From A37T11 sp964546645 (GTDB lineage: Bacteria; Bacteroidota; Bacteroidia; Sphingobacteriales; Sphingobacteriaceae), in contig CAZJKM010000001.1 in the NCBI GenBank assembly GCA_964546645.1, forward strand, positions 40,998 to 104,997: a stretch of 64,000 nt of DNA, in the 5' to 3' direction. The notes beneath the pieces are model-generated. The model ran no database searches, was not told the DNA's origin, and saw nothing but the letters and a program-made list of their open reading frames with translations. The translations under genes and the position numbers were made by a program. This document shows, piece by piece, positions 1 through 8,577 of this stretch (position 1 is the stretch's first letter; each line of letters begins with the position of its first letter).

Positions 1-1
1 T

Positions 2-568
2 AACTATTTGATTAAAGGGGCACTGGTGACAGTACCTCTGGCAGGAGCGCTGTTCCTGATTATATGGGCTGTAGCCAGCCTGGATTCGGCACTCAACATC
101 AGCAGCTGGTTCTGGGTAGACGAGCAGGGGCAGCCGGTGTATATACCGGGGCTGGGCCTGCTGATGGTGATTGCAGTGCTGATCCTGGTAGGTGTTTTTG
201 TAACCTATTTTGTAACAGAGCCGATTTACAACTGGTTTAACCGGATGATCAATCGTATCCCGTTATTTAATACCCTTTACTCTTCCATAAAGGATTTTAC
301 GGAGGCATTTGTGGGAGATGAAAAAAAATTCAATGAACCGGTACTGGTGGAAGTTAACGAGACCGGACTGAAAAAAATCGGTTTTTTAACGCAGCGTGAT
401 CTGAAAAAATTGGGCCTTGAGAATGAGGTGATGGTATATTTCCCGTTTTCGTATTCGTTTGCCGGACAGGTATGCGTGGTGAATGCCTCACGGGTGAAGC
501 CGCTTAAGATGAGTGCGACCGATGCCATGAAACTGGTGGTGTCAGGCGGTGTGAGCGGGATTGAATAA
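2..568 (+). CDS. DUF502 family membrane protein (5' end outside window)
   Basis: This is a probable inner-membrane protein of the DUF502 family, whose biochemical role is unknown. The frame is open to base 2, so the true start lies before the window; the TTG at 8 is only an internal codon. Two hydrophobic segments are visible, near the visible N-terminus and around residues 49-70 counted from base 8. They are followed by the family's conserved stretch (PIYNWFNRMINRIPLFNTLYSS) and a soluble C-terminal half. The stop codon TAA is followed one base later by a TTAGTTGATT-type repeat. The family call rests on overall pattern. Confidence 0.8.
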   Translation, partial: NYLIKGALVTVPLAGALFLIIWAVASLDSALNISSWFWVDEQGQPVYIPGLGLLMVIAVLILVGVFVTYFVTEPIYNWFNRMINRIPLFNTLYSSIKDFTEAFVGDEKKFNEPVLVEVNETGLKKIGFLTQRDLKKLGLENEVMVYFPFSYSFAGQVCVVNASRVKPLKMSATDAMKLVVSGGVSGIE

Positions 569-606
569 TTAGTTGATTAGTGGATTGGTTTATTAGTTGA
601 TTTTGA
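569..606 (+). repeat. TTAGTTGATT-type repeat after the DUF502 stop codon
   Basis: This is a low-complexity intergenic repeat built from TTAGTTGATT, AGTGGATTGG and TTTATTAGTTGATT blocks, beginning directly after the TAA of the upstream gene. It has stop codons in all three frames of the coding strand. Similar copies lie at 1831-1871, 34142-34186, 34200-34246 and 52453-52491. Confidence 0.8.
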
Positions 607-630
607 ATCTGAGCTCCTGTAAGCCGATTA

Positions 631-1830
631 TTATGCTTTCTCTGTAAAGATAGCGAGTAGATTACCCAGATGGTTGGTGCAGAAGAAGAGATATACGTCA
701 CCTCCATCAATAATTTTATGCATTTTTCGTAGGTCCTCAGCTTTTAGTGGAAAATTCCGCGTTGCGACATTTGCTTTGATCCGCTCTTTTCTTTTTTTAA
801 ATGATGCATAGTCTTCTGTCTTCGTAATCCGGAATATCCGTCCGGGGAACTCCGTTTTAAGTACTTCGGAAGTATACAGGTGTGTATGCTGGTGCAGTTT
901 CCGCAGGCCGAAGCGTACGGCCGGCAATTTAAAGCAGCCCGCCTTCAGCAGGGCGGTGTCAGGTTCATACAGATAGGAGGCAGGCGCGCTGATAACTGCC
1001 TGTGCGTTGACCTCTTCAGCCTGGTTAAATATAAAGGGTTGCTTTTGCCCTTCAGGCAGCATTACACAATGTATGCTTGTTTCTCCGGGGCAGTCAGGCT
1101 GCAGGATAAACAGCAGTTCTTTACATTCATTTTTTATGCTCAGCACATGAATGGATGATACGTTTCGTAACTGTCTCAGCGCCGCAGTGATATCCAGCAA
1201 TGGGGCAGCTTTAACCATTACGGTATCCCCCTTTTCCAGCAATAATTCCTGTGATGCTGAAATATCAGGCTGACAGTCTGCCAGCGTGAATACCTTTTGC
1301 TGGTTCACCCGTCGGGAGGGATCCACATAGACCAGATCAAAACGTTGGTCCGTAACCGCCAGCCAGGTCAGGCCATCCGTATTCAGGCAGATGACAGGAT
1401 GTGCCCCTAACACCTTAAAATTATGCTCCGCAATCCGTGATAATTCCGGATTGATTTCGCAGTGAACCACTTCGTTCGCCACCCGTGAAAAATAGAATGT
1501 ATCCACCCCAATCCCCCCGGTAAGATCGGCAACCCGTGCCCCTGTGGGGATAAGGCTGCTTTTGTAGGATGCTGTTTCCGCAGAAGAGCTTTGCTCAAGT
1601 GCTAATAGAGGAGGAAAAACAATCCCGTGTGTCTGGTACCACAGCGGTATCTTTTTAAGGCTACGCTGCAAGCCATCCAACTGCACAGCCAGCTCGGCTG
1701 GCGTTATATCAGGAAAAGGACTTTTGCGCAACGCCATTTCAGCCGGCTTAACCGAAAAATTATCCAGCAGAAAAACCCGCACCTCGTCCGTCAATAACGC
1801 TTCGTTCATAACCTGATCCGGTATTTTCAA
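631..1830 (-). CDS. class I SAM-dependent methyltransferase with THUMP-like domain
   Basis: This 399-residue protein is predicted to be a SAM-dependent RNA or nucleic-acid methyltransferase. The SAM-binding motif I is DLTGGIGVD at residues 102-110, an acidic end of strand 2 (CEINPEL) follows near 124-130, and the motif IV position reads DPSRR at 170-174. The C-terminal third fits the THUMP-like domain found with this methyltransferase group in Bacteroidota; this is pattern recognition only. The substrate is unknown. The gene lies 38 bp downstream of aspartate kinase on the same strand, with a repeat in the gap, and probably ends the leftward YggS-GNAT-DUF3298-kinase operon. Confidence 0.75.
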   Translation of the reverse strand: MKIPDQVMNEALLTDEVRVFLLDNFSVKPAEMALRKSPFPDITPAELAVQLDGLQRSLKKIPLWYQTHGIVFPPLLALEQSSSAETASYKSSLIPTGARVADLTGGIGVDTFYFSRVANEVVHCEINPELSRIAEHNFKVLGAHPVICLNTDGLTWLAVTDQRFDLVYVDPSRRVNQQKVFTLADCQPDISASQELLLEKGDTVMVKAAPLLDITAALRQLRNVSSIHVLSIKNECKELLFILQPDCPGETSIHCVMLPEGQKQPFIFNQAEEVNAQAVISAPASYLYEPDTALLKAGCFKLPAVRFGLRKLHQHTHLYTSEVLKTEFPGRIFRITKTEDYASFKKRKERIKANVATRNFPLKAEDLRKMHKIIDGGDVYLFFCTNHLGNLLAIFTEKA

Positions 1831-1871
1831 AATAAATCAATCCACTAATCAACCAATCCATTAATCAACTA
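1831..1871 (-). repeat. TTGATTAATGG-type repeat at the aspartate kinase stop codon
   Basis: Read on the minus strand, the aspartate kinase stop TAG runs directly into TTGATTAATGGATTGG and related blocks. It belongs to the same family and has the same sense relative to the gene as the copy after DUF502. Confidence 0.8.
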
Positions 1872-3137
1872 GTAGGCAACAGGCCTGACCAGCATCTGGC
1901 AGGTGTATCCGTTTTTTACCTCCAGTACGATTTCTTTATTAACCAACACGCGGTTAATCGTTTCCTGGTTATAGTAGCGGATGGTAACCAATTCAAGTCC
2001 CGCCTGGCAGGTAACGTCATAGCGCTCTTTCAGGCTTTCAACCAGGGCAGATATCATATCGGGATGGTCATCGGCACTGACAGAAAAGCTCACAGCACTG
2101 TTATGCATCATGTTGATTTTAACCTTATGCCGGTGAAACAGGTTAAAAATCTGTCCGAAATTATCTTCCATGATAAAGGAAAAGTCTTTCGGCAGGATGG
2201 AGATCATCACCTGGTTGACCTTAAAAATAAAAGAGGGCACCGGTAAGGTCCCTTTATTTTTCCGGATATAGGTGCCACTGCTGCCCTGGTCAATAAACGA
2301 CCGGACAATCAGTGGGATATTTTTATTCTGTAGTGGCTTGATGGTCTTCGGATGGATCACCGTAGCACCGTAGTACGTCAGCTCGATGGCATCAAGGTAC
2401 GACAGTTCCGGAATAAGCTCGGTATGGTCAAACCACTTGGGGTCCGCATTCAGTATACCGGGTACATCTTTCCAGATCGTCACGTCTTCCGCATCCAGGC
2501 AGGAGGCAAAGATAGCGGCGGTATAGTCGGAGCCTTCACGCCCGAGTGTCGTGGTAAAATTTTCAGAAGTGCTGCCAATGAACCCCTGGGTGATCAGTGT
2601 GCCCTCTTGCAACAGGGATGGTATACGCTGTCGGATGGCCTGTTCTGTTTCAGTCCATCGGACGTTTGCTTCCCGGTAATTATTATCCGTATGGATATAA
2701 TCACGCGCATCCATCCAATGGCAACGGTAGCCTGCCTCCGAGAGATAGGCACTTACGATGCGTGAGGAAAGCAATTCGCCCACGGAGACAATCTGATCAT
2801 AAAGATAATCAAACGGATCCTGTGCGGGTTCTTCCAGTATCCATTCTATTTCGACAAACGTATTGGCAATTTCATCAAAAACCGGATGGGATACATCAGG
2901 GAATAGTTCGTGCAGCACCTGCTGGTGCTTATCCTTCACCTGTTGCAGCAGGTCATTCGTTTCCGGTTTATCGTTGAAATAGGCCATACACAAGGCCTCC
3001 AGCATATTGGTGGTTTTCCCCATAGCGGAGACCACTACCAGCAGCTGTTCGTGGGGAAACAGGTTGAGGATACGGGCTATGTTGCGAACCCCGTCGGCAT
3101 CTTTCACAGATGCGCCTCCGAATTTAAAAACGCGCAT
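1869..3137 (-). CDS. lysC: aspartate kinase
   Basis: This enzyme phosphorylates L-aspartate to 4-aspartyl phosphate, the first step toward lysine, threonine and methionine, in the cytoplasm. The N-terminal signature KFGGASV (residues 5-11) and the substrate loop TLGREGSDYTAA (197-208) are typical. The last ~110 residues form the ACT regulatory region, suggesting feedback control by an end-product amino acid. At 422 residues it is a stand-alone kinase; no homoserine dehydrogenase domain is fused. The gene starts 8 bp after the DUF3298 lipoprotein gene, so the two are co-transcribed. The symbol lysC is used generically; the isozyme class cannot be told. Confidence 0.9.
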   Translation of the reverse strand: MRVFKFGGASVKDADGVRNIARILNLFPHEQLLVVVSAMGKTTNMLEALCMAYFNDKPETNDLLQQVKDKHQQVLHELFPDVSHPVFDEIANTFVEIEWILEEPAQDPFDYLYDQIVSVGELLSSRIVSAYLSEAGYRCHWMDARDYIHTDNNYREANVRWTETEQAIRQRIPSLLQEGTLITQGFIGSTSENFTTTLGREGSDYTAAIFASCLDAEDVTIWKDVPGILNADPKWFDHTELIPELSYLDAIELTYYGATVIHPKTIKPLQNKNIPLIVRSFIDQGSSGTYIRKNKGTLPVPSFIFKVNQVMISILPKDFSFIMEDNFGQIFNLFHRHKVKINMMHNSAVSFSVSADDHPDMISALVESLKERYDVTCQAGLELVTIRYYNQETINRVLVNKEIVLEVKNGYTCQMLVRPVAY

Positions 3138-3145
3138 GCCGGCAG

Positions 3146-3976
3146 TTAGTTTTTTCTTTCATTTAACGATGCAATCAGTTTTTTAGCCAATGGCGACAGC
3201 ATCCGCTCTATATCGCTGTACGGCACGGAAAGCGGTGTCCTTCCTGCCACGTATGGCTTTATTTCGTATACATTGTACAGGAAGTGCAGACTGTCAGGCA
3301 GTAGTGTGAAGTTTTCGGTAACGGTAAACAGTCCGTCCTCAAAAAAATAGTCATTTTTCAGGCTGGCGGTGTCCGACAGGGATTCATTTTTACGGAAATA
3401 CCGTTCTGCCACAGCATTGAGCTCTTTCCGGTATTCATCGGGAATGATATCATGCAGGCGCACTTCCGCATTTGCTGCCAGATCGTAGTTGGTAAACAAG
3501 ATTCCGTGGTTACCGTGCGCACCTCCGGTGTAATTGTAAAACTGCACCTCCAGCCCTAAGTAAACAGGAGTGATGTGCTTCACGTGCGCATTGGTTTCCG
3601 ACGTCCATATGCGGGGATAAGGATCCCTGGGGTAAAACTGATCGAAATCGCGGATGAATGCCTCGCCGACCTTCTCAAGGGTTGCGTACACGTTATCAGG
3701 ATTATCGTTTACAATAATGCTGCTCTTGACAAACTGGTTCAGCGTATCGTTGGCAAAAACGGGATAGGTAGCGCGGTAAAAACTGGTATCGGTGGTTTCA
3801 GCTGTTTTTACGATATTTTCACTGCGCTTCTCGTATGTTTTATACTTATAAATCAATGTGTCCGCGGCAACAGCTGTTGTTTCCGTCTGTTGCCGTTCTC
3901 CGGATGGGTTCTGGCAGGATACAACAGCCCATATGGCAGCGAAAGCGAAGTATACCGGTCTCTTTTTCATAAACAT
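3146..3976 (-). CDS. DUF3298 domain lipoprotein
   Basis: This is a predicted lipoprotein of up to 276 residues, with a lipobox AVVSC giving Cys21. If translation starts at the second ATG the protein is two residues shorter. The central stretch NYTGGAHGNHG followed by the FTNYDLAANAEV region is the recognisable core of the DUF3298 family, which often follows a DUF4163 domain as in RsiV-like proteins. RsiV itself binds lysozyme and controls a sigma factor, but no sigma gene is adjacent here, so that role is not supported. It sits between GNAT and aspartate kinase with short gaps (27 and 8 bp). Confidence 0.75.
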   Translation of the reverse strand: MFMKKRPVYFAFAAIWAVVSCQNPSGERQQTETTAVAADTLIYKYKTYEKRSENIVKTAETTDTSFYRATYPVFANDTLNQFVKSSIIVNDNPDNVYATLEKVGEAFIRDFDQFYPRDPYPRIWTSETNAHVKHITPVYLGLEVQFYNYTGGAHGNHGILFTNYDLAANAEVRLHDIIPDEYRKELNAVAERYFRKNESLSDTASLKNDYFFEDGLFTVTENFTLLPDSLHFLYNVYEIKPYVAGRTPLSVPYSDIERMLSPLAKKLIASLNERKN

Positions 3977-4003
3977 TCTTTCTGTTATACGATGAACCTG
4001 CTG

Positions 4004-4456
4004 TTAACCTGTTTCTGTACTGAGTGAAACAGTAATCCATTCATGATCAAATTTAGCGCCATATTTTTCATAAAAATGGATAGCGGGTTCGTTCCAATCC
4101 AGTACCTGCCATACCATTCCGCTGTATTGCCTTTCCTTACATTCCTGCCATACCCGGTCAAACAGCGCTTTGCCGATTCCCTGCCCACGCATACTCTCGG
4201 TGACAATCAGATCTTCCAGAAACAGTCGTCGTCCTTTCCAGGTGGAATAACGGAGATAATATAATGCAAGACCTATTAGCAGACCGTTCTCTTCCGCGAC
4301 AAATGCCTCCCAGACCGGCCTGTCGCCAAAACCGGCTTCCTCGAACTCGTGCAGGCTGACGGTGACTTCTTCCGGGGCCCGTTCGTATAACGCCAGTTCC
4401 CTGATTAGTTCCATCATGTGCGGACAATCTTCTTTTGTGGCTTTCCGGATGGTCAT
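4004..4456 (-). CDS. GNAT N-acetyltransferase, spermidine/thialysine acetyltransferase-like
   Basis: This 150-residue cytoplasmic acetyltransferase uses acetyl-CoA. The acetyl-CoA pyrophosphate-binding loop is RGQGIGKA starting at Arg90. The stretch STWKGRRLFLEDLIV (71-85) and the C-terminal block VLDWNEPAIHFYEKYGA closely follow the diamine/thialysine N-acetyltransferase (SSAT-like) subgroup, so a small polyamine or lysine analogue is a plausible substrate; this is inference. It lies between YggS and DUF3298 on the minus strand, with a repeat-filled 63 bp gap on the YggS side. Confidence 0.85.
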   Translation of the reverse strand: MTIRKATKEDCPHMMELIRELALYERAPEEVTVSLHEFEEAGFGDRPVWEAFVAEENGLLIGLALYYLRYSTWKGRRLFLEDLIVTESMRGQGIGKALFDRVWQECKERQYSGMVWQVLDWNEPAIHFYEKYGAKFDHEWITVSLSTETG

Positions 4457-4499
4457 TTTAGTCGATAGTTGGTAGTCGTTAGTCGATAGTCGTTAACTC
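4457..4499 (-). repeat. GACTATCGACTAACGACTA-type repeat upstream of GNAT
   Basis: On the minus strand this segment reads as repeated GACTAxCGACTAxC blocks between the YggS stop-codon repeat and the GNAT start codon. A related string (GACTGACGACTGATAACGG) is present on the plus strand at about 52521-52540, also downstream of a stop-codon repeat. Confidence 0.6.
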
Positions 4500-4536
4500 T
4501 GCAAGGTATTTTCAAATCTTCAAATTTTCAAATCAG
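4500..4536 (-). repeat. GATTTGAAAATTTGAAG-type repeat containing the YggS stop codon
   Basis: The repeat is made of GATTTGAA/AATTTGAA octamers ending in ACCTTGCA on the minus strand. It encodes the last residues of YggS (DLKI) and supplies its TGA stop. Copies with the same terminal block (CCTTGCA or CCTGCA) lie at 8541-8577 and 10019-10061. Confidence 0.8.
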
Positions 4537-5206
4537 TCAATCCCCTCGATCCGAAGATCGTGCTCCCCAACCTGACCATGTTGCTTCCCTGTTCGATGGC
4601 GATTTTATAATCGGAAGACATACCCATGGACAGGATGCGGAAGGAATCGTTGTTCCGGAAAAAACTTTGTTTGATACCGTCAAATAACGTTTTCAGCTCA
4701 TAAAATTCATCCCTGATCATCCGTTCATTATCCGTATTGCTGGCAATGCCCATTATCCCGGTAATACGCACGTTTGCAAGCAAAGAGAACGTTGCTGAGC
4801 GCAGCAATTCAATCAGTTCATCGTACTCCAGCCCGAATTTGGTGTCTTCATCCGCAATATATACCTGGAGCAGACAGTCAATGGTACGGTTGTTTTTTGC
4901 AGCTTGTTTGTCTATCTCCTGTAACAGGCGTAGGCTATCCACCGATTCTATCAGACTGATAAAAGGAGCAATGTACTTGACCTTATTGGTTTGCAGGTGA
5001 CCGATCAGATGCCATTCAATATCTTTCGGCAGTTCTTCCTGCTTTTTCACCAGTTCCTGGACCATATTTTCCCCAAAAGCCCGCTGCCCCGCATGGTAGG
5101 CTTCCGCTATATCAGACACCGGTTTCGTTTTTGATACGGCGACTAGTTTTACACCAATGCTTTCTGTTTCCTTTCGTATTCTCTTTAGGTTGTCGGCAAT
5201 ACTCAT
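4520..5206 (-). CDS. YggS-family pyridoxal phosphate homeostasis protein (PLPBP)
   Basis: This 228-residue PLP-binding protein of the YggS/PROSC family buffers pyridoxal phosphate and affects amino-acid and B6 homeostasis; no catalytic activity is established for the family. The PLP lysine is in VAVSKTKP (Lys26). Other family blocks are FGENMVQEL, WHLIGHLQTNK and LSMGMSSDYKIAIEQG followed by NMVRLGSTIFG. The C-terminus LTDLKI is encoded by a short intergenic repeat, which provides the stop codon. It is probably the first gene of the leftward operon, with a -7 box at 5257-5264. Confidence 0.92.
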   Translation of the reverse strand: MSIADNLKRIRKETESIGVKLVAVSKTKPVSDIAEAYHAGQRAFGENMVQELVKKQEELPKDIEWHLIGHLQTNKVKYIAPFISLIESVDSLRLLQEIDKQAAKNNRTIDCLLQVYIADEDTKFGLEYDELIELLRSATFSLLANVRITGIMGIASNTDNERMIRDEFYELKTLFDGIKQSFFRNNDSFRILSMGMSSDYKIAIEQGSNMVRLGSTIFGSRGLTDLKI

Positions 5207-5256
5207 ATGTACGTTGTTATCCTCCTCATTTCAACGATACTGAGTAGATGCCACGG

Positions 5257-5264
5257 CAAATATA
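5257..5264 (-). promoter_or_regulatory. -7 box TATATTTG, YggS operon
   Basis: TATATTTG on the minus strand matches the Bacteroidota -7 consensus TAnnTTTG. The predicted start point near 5250 leaves a leader of about 43 nt. No clear -33 TTTG is seen at the usual distance. It lies back-to-back with the DUF4296 promoter. Confidence 0.55.
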
Positions 5265-5278
5265 TCAGTACCTTTTCG

Positions 5279-5286
5279 TAAATTTG
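5279..5286 (+). promoter_or_regulatory. -7 box TAAATTTG, DUF4296 lipoprotein gene
   Basis: TAAATTTG matches TAnnTTTG and predicts transcription from about 5293, nine bases before the ATG at 5302. The box overlaps a 7-bp inverted repeat ATTTGCT (5282-5288) / AGCAAAT (5297-5303) that reaches into the start codon. Confidence 0.5.
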
Positions 5287-5301
5287 CTGCTAAATTAGCA
5301 A

Positions 5302-6012
5302 ATGCAGGGATTTATTAAGGGTATTCTGGTTCTCATTTTTTTTGCGGGATGTGGCGAGCGCTCACCTCGGGGGATCATCCCGGAAAAGAAAATGACAGCG
5401 GTGCTGATGGATGTCCATCTGGCCGATGCCTATAGCAGCAGTGTGCCGATGGATTCCATGAGAGCATTGCAGCATAGTTTGTATGAAGGTATCTATCAAA
5501 AATACGGAACCGACTCGACAGGGCTGCGGGCCAGCCTGGAATATTATGCTTCCCGCCCCCAGATTATGGATGCCCTGTATTCCAAAGTAAATCAGGGCTT
5601 GCAGAAGCTGGTCGACCGGGAACAGGATATCGAAAATGAAAAAATGAGGCAGGTGCAGATCCAGGACTCCATACGATTGGCCGCGGAGCAGGATAGCCTG
5701 CGAAAGATAGCACGCGATTCGGCTGACTTTAAAGAGAAGCGTTACCTGCTGCACTGGTTGCATGCGGATTCCGTTAAACTGAAACCTGGTGAGTGGACCA
5801 AAGAGCGTTACCGGGGAGATTTCCTGAACCGGTTCGGGTATCCGGTATGGCATGAATTGCCGGCGGAGGATACAACAGCACCGGCTGATAGCGTCGGTGC
5901 AATCGTTCCGGCACCTGTCTCTGGTCAGATTTCGGGGGCAGTGCATGACACCTTGTCCAAACCAGCGCAACCATTGAAAATTAAAAAACAAATAACGCCC
6001 GCAACGAGGTGA
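5302..6012 (+). CDS. DUF4296 domain lipoprotein
   Basis: This is a predicted lipoprotein of 236 residues with a lipobox FAGC (Cys17). The following stretch, with IIPEKKMTAVLMDVHLADAY, is the core of DUF4296, a Bacteroidota-specific domain of unknown function. The middle part is rich in charged helix-forming residues (around 110-140) and the tail is Pro/Ala/Thr-rich, typical of a flexible linker. The gene ends 20 bp before mutS2 and is probably co-transcribed with it, without any obvious functional link. Confidence 0.8.
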   Translation: MQGFIKGILVLIFFAGCGERSPRGIIPEKKMTAVLMDVHLADAYSSSVPMDSMRALQHSLYEGIYQKYGTDSTGLRASLEYYASRPQIMDALYSKVNQGLQKLVDREQDIENEKMRQVQIQDSIRLAAEQDSLRKIARDSADFKEKRYLLHWLHADSVKLKPGEWTKERYRGDFLNRFGYPVWHELPAEDTTAPADSVGAIVPAPVSGQISGAVHDTLSKPAQPLKIKKQITPATR

Positions 6013-6032
6013 ATGATAGGAGAGTATAACGC

Positions 6033-8399
6033 ATGATCTATCCGGATAATGCCGTGGACAAGCTTGGTTTTACAGCAGTAAAGGAACGTGTAAAAGGTTT
6101 TTGCCTGAGTGAAATGGGGCGACAGCTGCTCGATAAGGTACAACCGCTTATTAACTTTGAGCAGATCGACCGGTTTTTGCGGCAGGCGTATGAGTTCAGG
6201 GAGTTATTGGTGCACGATGCTCCCCTGCCCATAGAACACCTGTATCCGATACGCACCCTCGCTGAAAAAGCCCGGGTAGAGGGGGTATTCCTGACAGAGG
6301 ATGAGTTTTTCAGGATATTATTGTCCTTAAGAACCGTGTTTGGTATTATCCATTATTTCAATGAACGGGAAGACCGGTACCCGAATCTGGAAATTTTATT
6401 TGAACACCTGCCGATTGAGAAAGGGCTGCTGCGCAGTATCGAGCGCGTACTGGATGTACACGGGAAGATGAAACCGAATGCATCCCAGGCCCTGGCTGAT
6501 ATCACTGCCGGAATTACAAAGGCTGAACAGGAAGCCCGCAAACGCATTGACCAGGTATTCAGGGAGGCACAACGCAGCGGGTGGACGGCTGATGGCGGAC
6601 TTACGATCCGTGACGGGCGCTTGTGCATCCCCGTACTGGCAGAGAACAAACGGAAGCTGAAGGGATTTATCCACGATGAATCGGCTTCAGGTCAGACAGC
6701 CTATATAGAACCGGAAGAGGTCTTTCACCTCAACAATAAAGTCAGGGACCTGGAGTTTGACCGGCGGCGGGAGGTCATCCGTATCCTTACGATGCTTACC
6801 GATGAACTGCGTCCGGGTATCCCCTTGTTATTATCTTACCACAGCCTGCTGAGCAAGCTTGATTTTGTACGGGCAAAGGCACTATTTGCTTTGGAAATCG
6901 GAGCCGAAATGCCCGAGTTGGTGCGTGAGCCGGTGCTGACATTGTCTAACGCCCGGCATCCGCTGCTGTACCTGAGTCTGAAAAAAGAAGGACAGACCGT
7001 AGTACCCCTGTATATGAAGATCGACGAAAAGCAACGTATGATCGTTGTATCTGGGCCTAATGCAGGTGGTAAATCCGTGAGTATGAAAACCATTGGCCTA
7101 TTGCAGCTGATGGTGCAGTCAGGACTGCTGATTCCGGCGGATGCGGAATCCAGAACCGGGATTTTCCGTCAGTTTTTCGTGGATATCGGCGACGACCAGT
7201 CGATAGAAAGTGACCTGAGCACGTACAGTGCCCATCTGACGAAAATGAAATATTTCACCGAGCATGCCAATAGCCGGACGCTGGTGCTGATTGATGAGTT
7301 TGGTACCGGAACGGATCCGCAGTTCGGAGGTCCCATTGCCGAAGCCGTACTGGAAGTGCTGAACAGGAAAAAAGTAAAAGGAGTGATTACCACCCATTAC
7401 TCCAACCTGAAAGGATATGCCAGCGCAGCGGAAGGAGTGGAGAATGCTTCGATGGTGTTTGATAACGCAGCTATGAAGCCACTTTATATTTTGGAGACAG
7501 GCAAACCTGGCAGTTCGTATGCTTTTGAAATTGCGCAGAAAACCGGCCTTCCGGCTGAAGTGCTGGCAGCGGCGCGGCAGAAAGTCGGTGCACAGCAAAA
7601 GCGGGTAGATACCTTGTTGGTTGATCTGGAGCGTGATAAAAAAGAGATGTACGATATGCGCCTGTCTCTGCAACGGGAACGGAAACTGCTGGATGCTCTT
7701 AAGGAGGAGAACCAGACACTGCAGCAGTACTTGGCAGAAAATAAGAAAAACATCCTGAAGCAGGCAAAGTCGGAGGCACAGGAGATCATCCGTAACGCAA
7801 ACAAACTGGTGGAAAATACGATTTCCGGTATCCGGGAATCCGGCGCAGATAAAGAGAAGACGCGGACACTGCGGCGCCAATTACAGCAGGAACTGGACAG
7901 GCATATGGTAAAAGAGCCCTCGCCTGTCGATAAAAAGGCGGCGGCTCCGGCGATTGTGATCGGCGATTGGGTTCGAATCGCTGACAGCGGAGCCACTGCA
8001 CAGGTAATAGAAATCAGCAAGAATAATGCGATATTGGCTATGGGAGAGCTGCGTACCGTTGTCAAAATGCAGCGCCTGGAAAAGGTAGCAACCAAAGAGG
8101 TGCCGAAGTCGGTCCGTAAATCAGCTGCCGGCGTCAGTGCAGAGAGCTTGGCTTCGTTTCATCCGGAAGTGGATGTACGTGGGCTGCGTACGGATGCGGC
8201 TTTGTATGAGATCGAAAAATACCTGGACAGGGCTATTATGATGAGCTTCCCGAACCTGAAAATTATCCATGGTAAAGGCGATGGTATTTTACGGAAAATG
8301 ATACGGGAATACCTGCGCAAATACAAGGAAGTGGATCGGCTGGAAGACGAGCACGCAGACCGGGGAGGGGATGGAATTACGTATGTGTATTTTAGTTGA
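6033..8399 (+). CDS. mutS2: endonuclease MutS2
   Basis: This 788-residue protein of the MutS2 family acts on recombination intermediates, and in some bacteria on collided ribosomes; it does not do mismatch repair. The order is MutS-like core with clamp, ABC ATPase with Walker A GPNAGGKS near residue 340 and a DEFGTGTDP Walker B region, a long charged coiled coil (about 500-620), and a C-terminal Smr nuclease domain with VDVRGL and HGKGDGILR. The N-terminal mismatch-recognition domain of MutS is absent, as expected. The stop codon TAG opens a GATTTGAAG-type repeat. Confidence 0.95.
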   Translation: MIYPDNAVDKLGFTAVKERVKGFCLSEMGRQLLDKVQPLINFEQIDRFLRQAYEFRELLVHDAPLPIEHLYPIRTLAEKARVEGVFLTEDEFFRILLSLRTVFGIIHYFNEREDRYPNLEILFEHLPIEKGLLRSIERVLDVHGKMKPNASQALADITAGITKAEQEARKRIDQVFREAQRSGWTADGGLTIRDGRLCIPVLAENKRKLKGFIHDESASGQTAYIEPEEVFHLNNKVRDLEFDRRREVIRILTMLTDELRPGIPLLLSYHSLLSKLDFVRAKALFALEIGAEMPELVREPVLTLSNARHPLLYLSLKKEGQTVVPLYMKIDEKQRMIVVSGPNAGGKSVSMKTIGLLQLMVQSGLLIPADAESRTGIFRQFFVDIGDDQSIESDLSTYSAHLTKMKYFTEHANSRTLVLIDEFGTGTDPQFGGPIAEAVLEVLNRKKVKGVITTHYSNLKGYASAAEGVENASMVFDNAAMKPLYILETGKPGSSYAFEIAQKTGLPAEVLAAARQKVGAQQKRVDTLLVDLERDKKEMYDMRLSLQRERKLLDALKEENQTLQQYLAENKKNILKQAKSEAQEIIRNANKLVENTISGIRESGADKEKTRTLRRQLQQELDRHMVKEPSPVDKKAAAPAIVIGDWVRIADSGATAQVIEISKNNAILAMGELRTVVKMQRLEKVATKEVPKSVRKSAAGVSAESLASFHPEVDVRGLRTDAALYEIEKYLDRAIMMSFPNLKIIHGKGDGILRKMIREYLRKYKEVDRLEDEHADRGGDGITYVYFS

Positions 8400-8433
8400 T
8401 TTGAAGATTTGACAATTTGAAGATTTGAAAATT
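8397..8433 (+). repeat. GATTTGAAG-type repeat at the mutS2 stop codon
   Basis: It begins with the mutS2 TAG as TAGTTGATTTGAAGATTTG and continues as GAcAATTTGAAGATTTGAAAATTG. The 108 bp between this copy and the facing copy at 8541-8577 hold no gene that I can see. Confidence 0.8.
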
Positions 8434-8540
8434 GTCCTGATCGGGATTAAACGTATAAAAACTTAATTTTCATTTATATTATATTTTCGTGGATGTTCGT
8501 CAGCCTTACTGTCAGGCTTTTAATCATCCAGCCTATCACG

Positions 8541-8577
8541 CTTGCAGGCATTTTCAAATTCTCAAATCTTCAAATCA
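8541..8577 (-). repeat. GATTTGAAG-type repeat at the stop codon of the cysteine-rich protein
   Basis: On the minus strand the TGA of the small gene reads straight into TGATTTGAAGATTTGAG and then AATTTGAAAATGCCTGCAAGCG. Together with the mutS2 copy it forms an inverted pair, explained by the two genes being convergent. Confidence 0.75.

Noticed and set aside
569..606. Repeats as a CRISPR array
   Set aside because: Units are short, imperfect and lack unique spacers of constant length; no cas gene is present.
3146..3976. DUF3298 lipoprotein as an RsiV anti-sigma factor
   Set aside because: It has a lipobox rather than a cytoplasmic sigma-binding domain and no sigma gene is adjacent.
7119..7880. 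Long minus-strand frame inside mutS2
   Set aside because: It is antisense to a complete mutS2 and its product is rich in Cys/His/Phe with no domain pattern.
8397..8577. Inverted repeats after mutS2 read as ends of an insertion element
   Set aside because: The inverted arrangement is explained by two convergent genes, each with its own stop-codon repeat; no transposase or target duplication.
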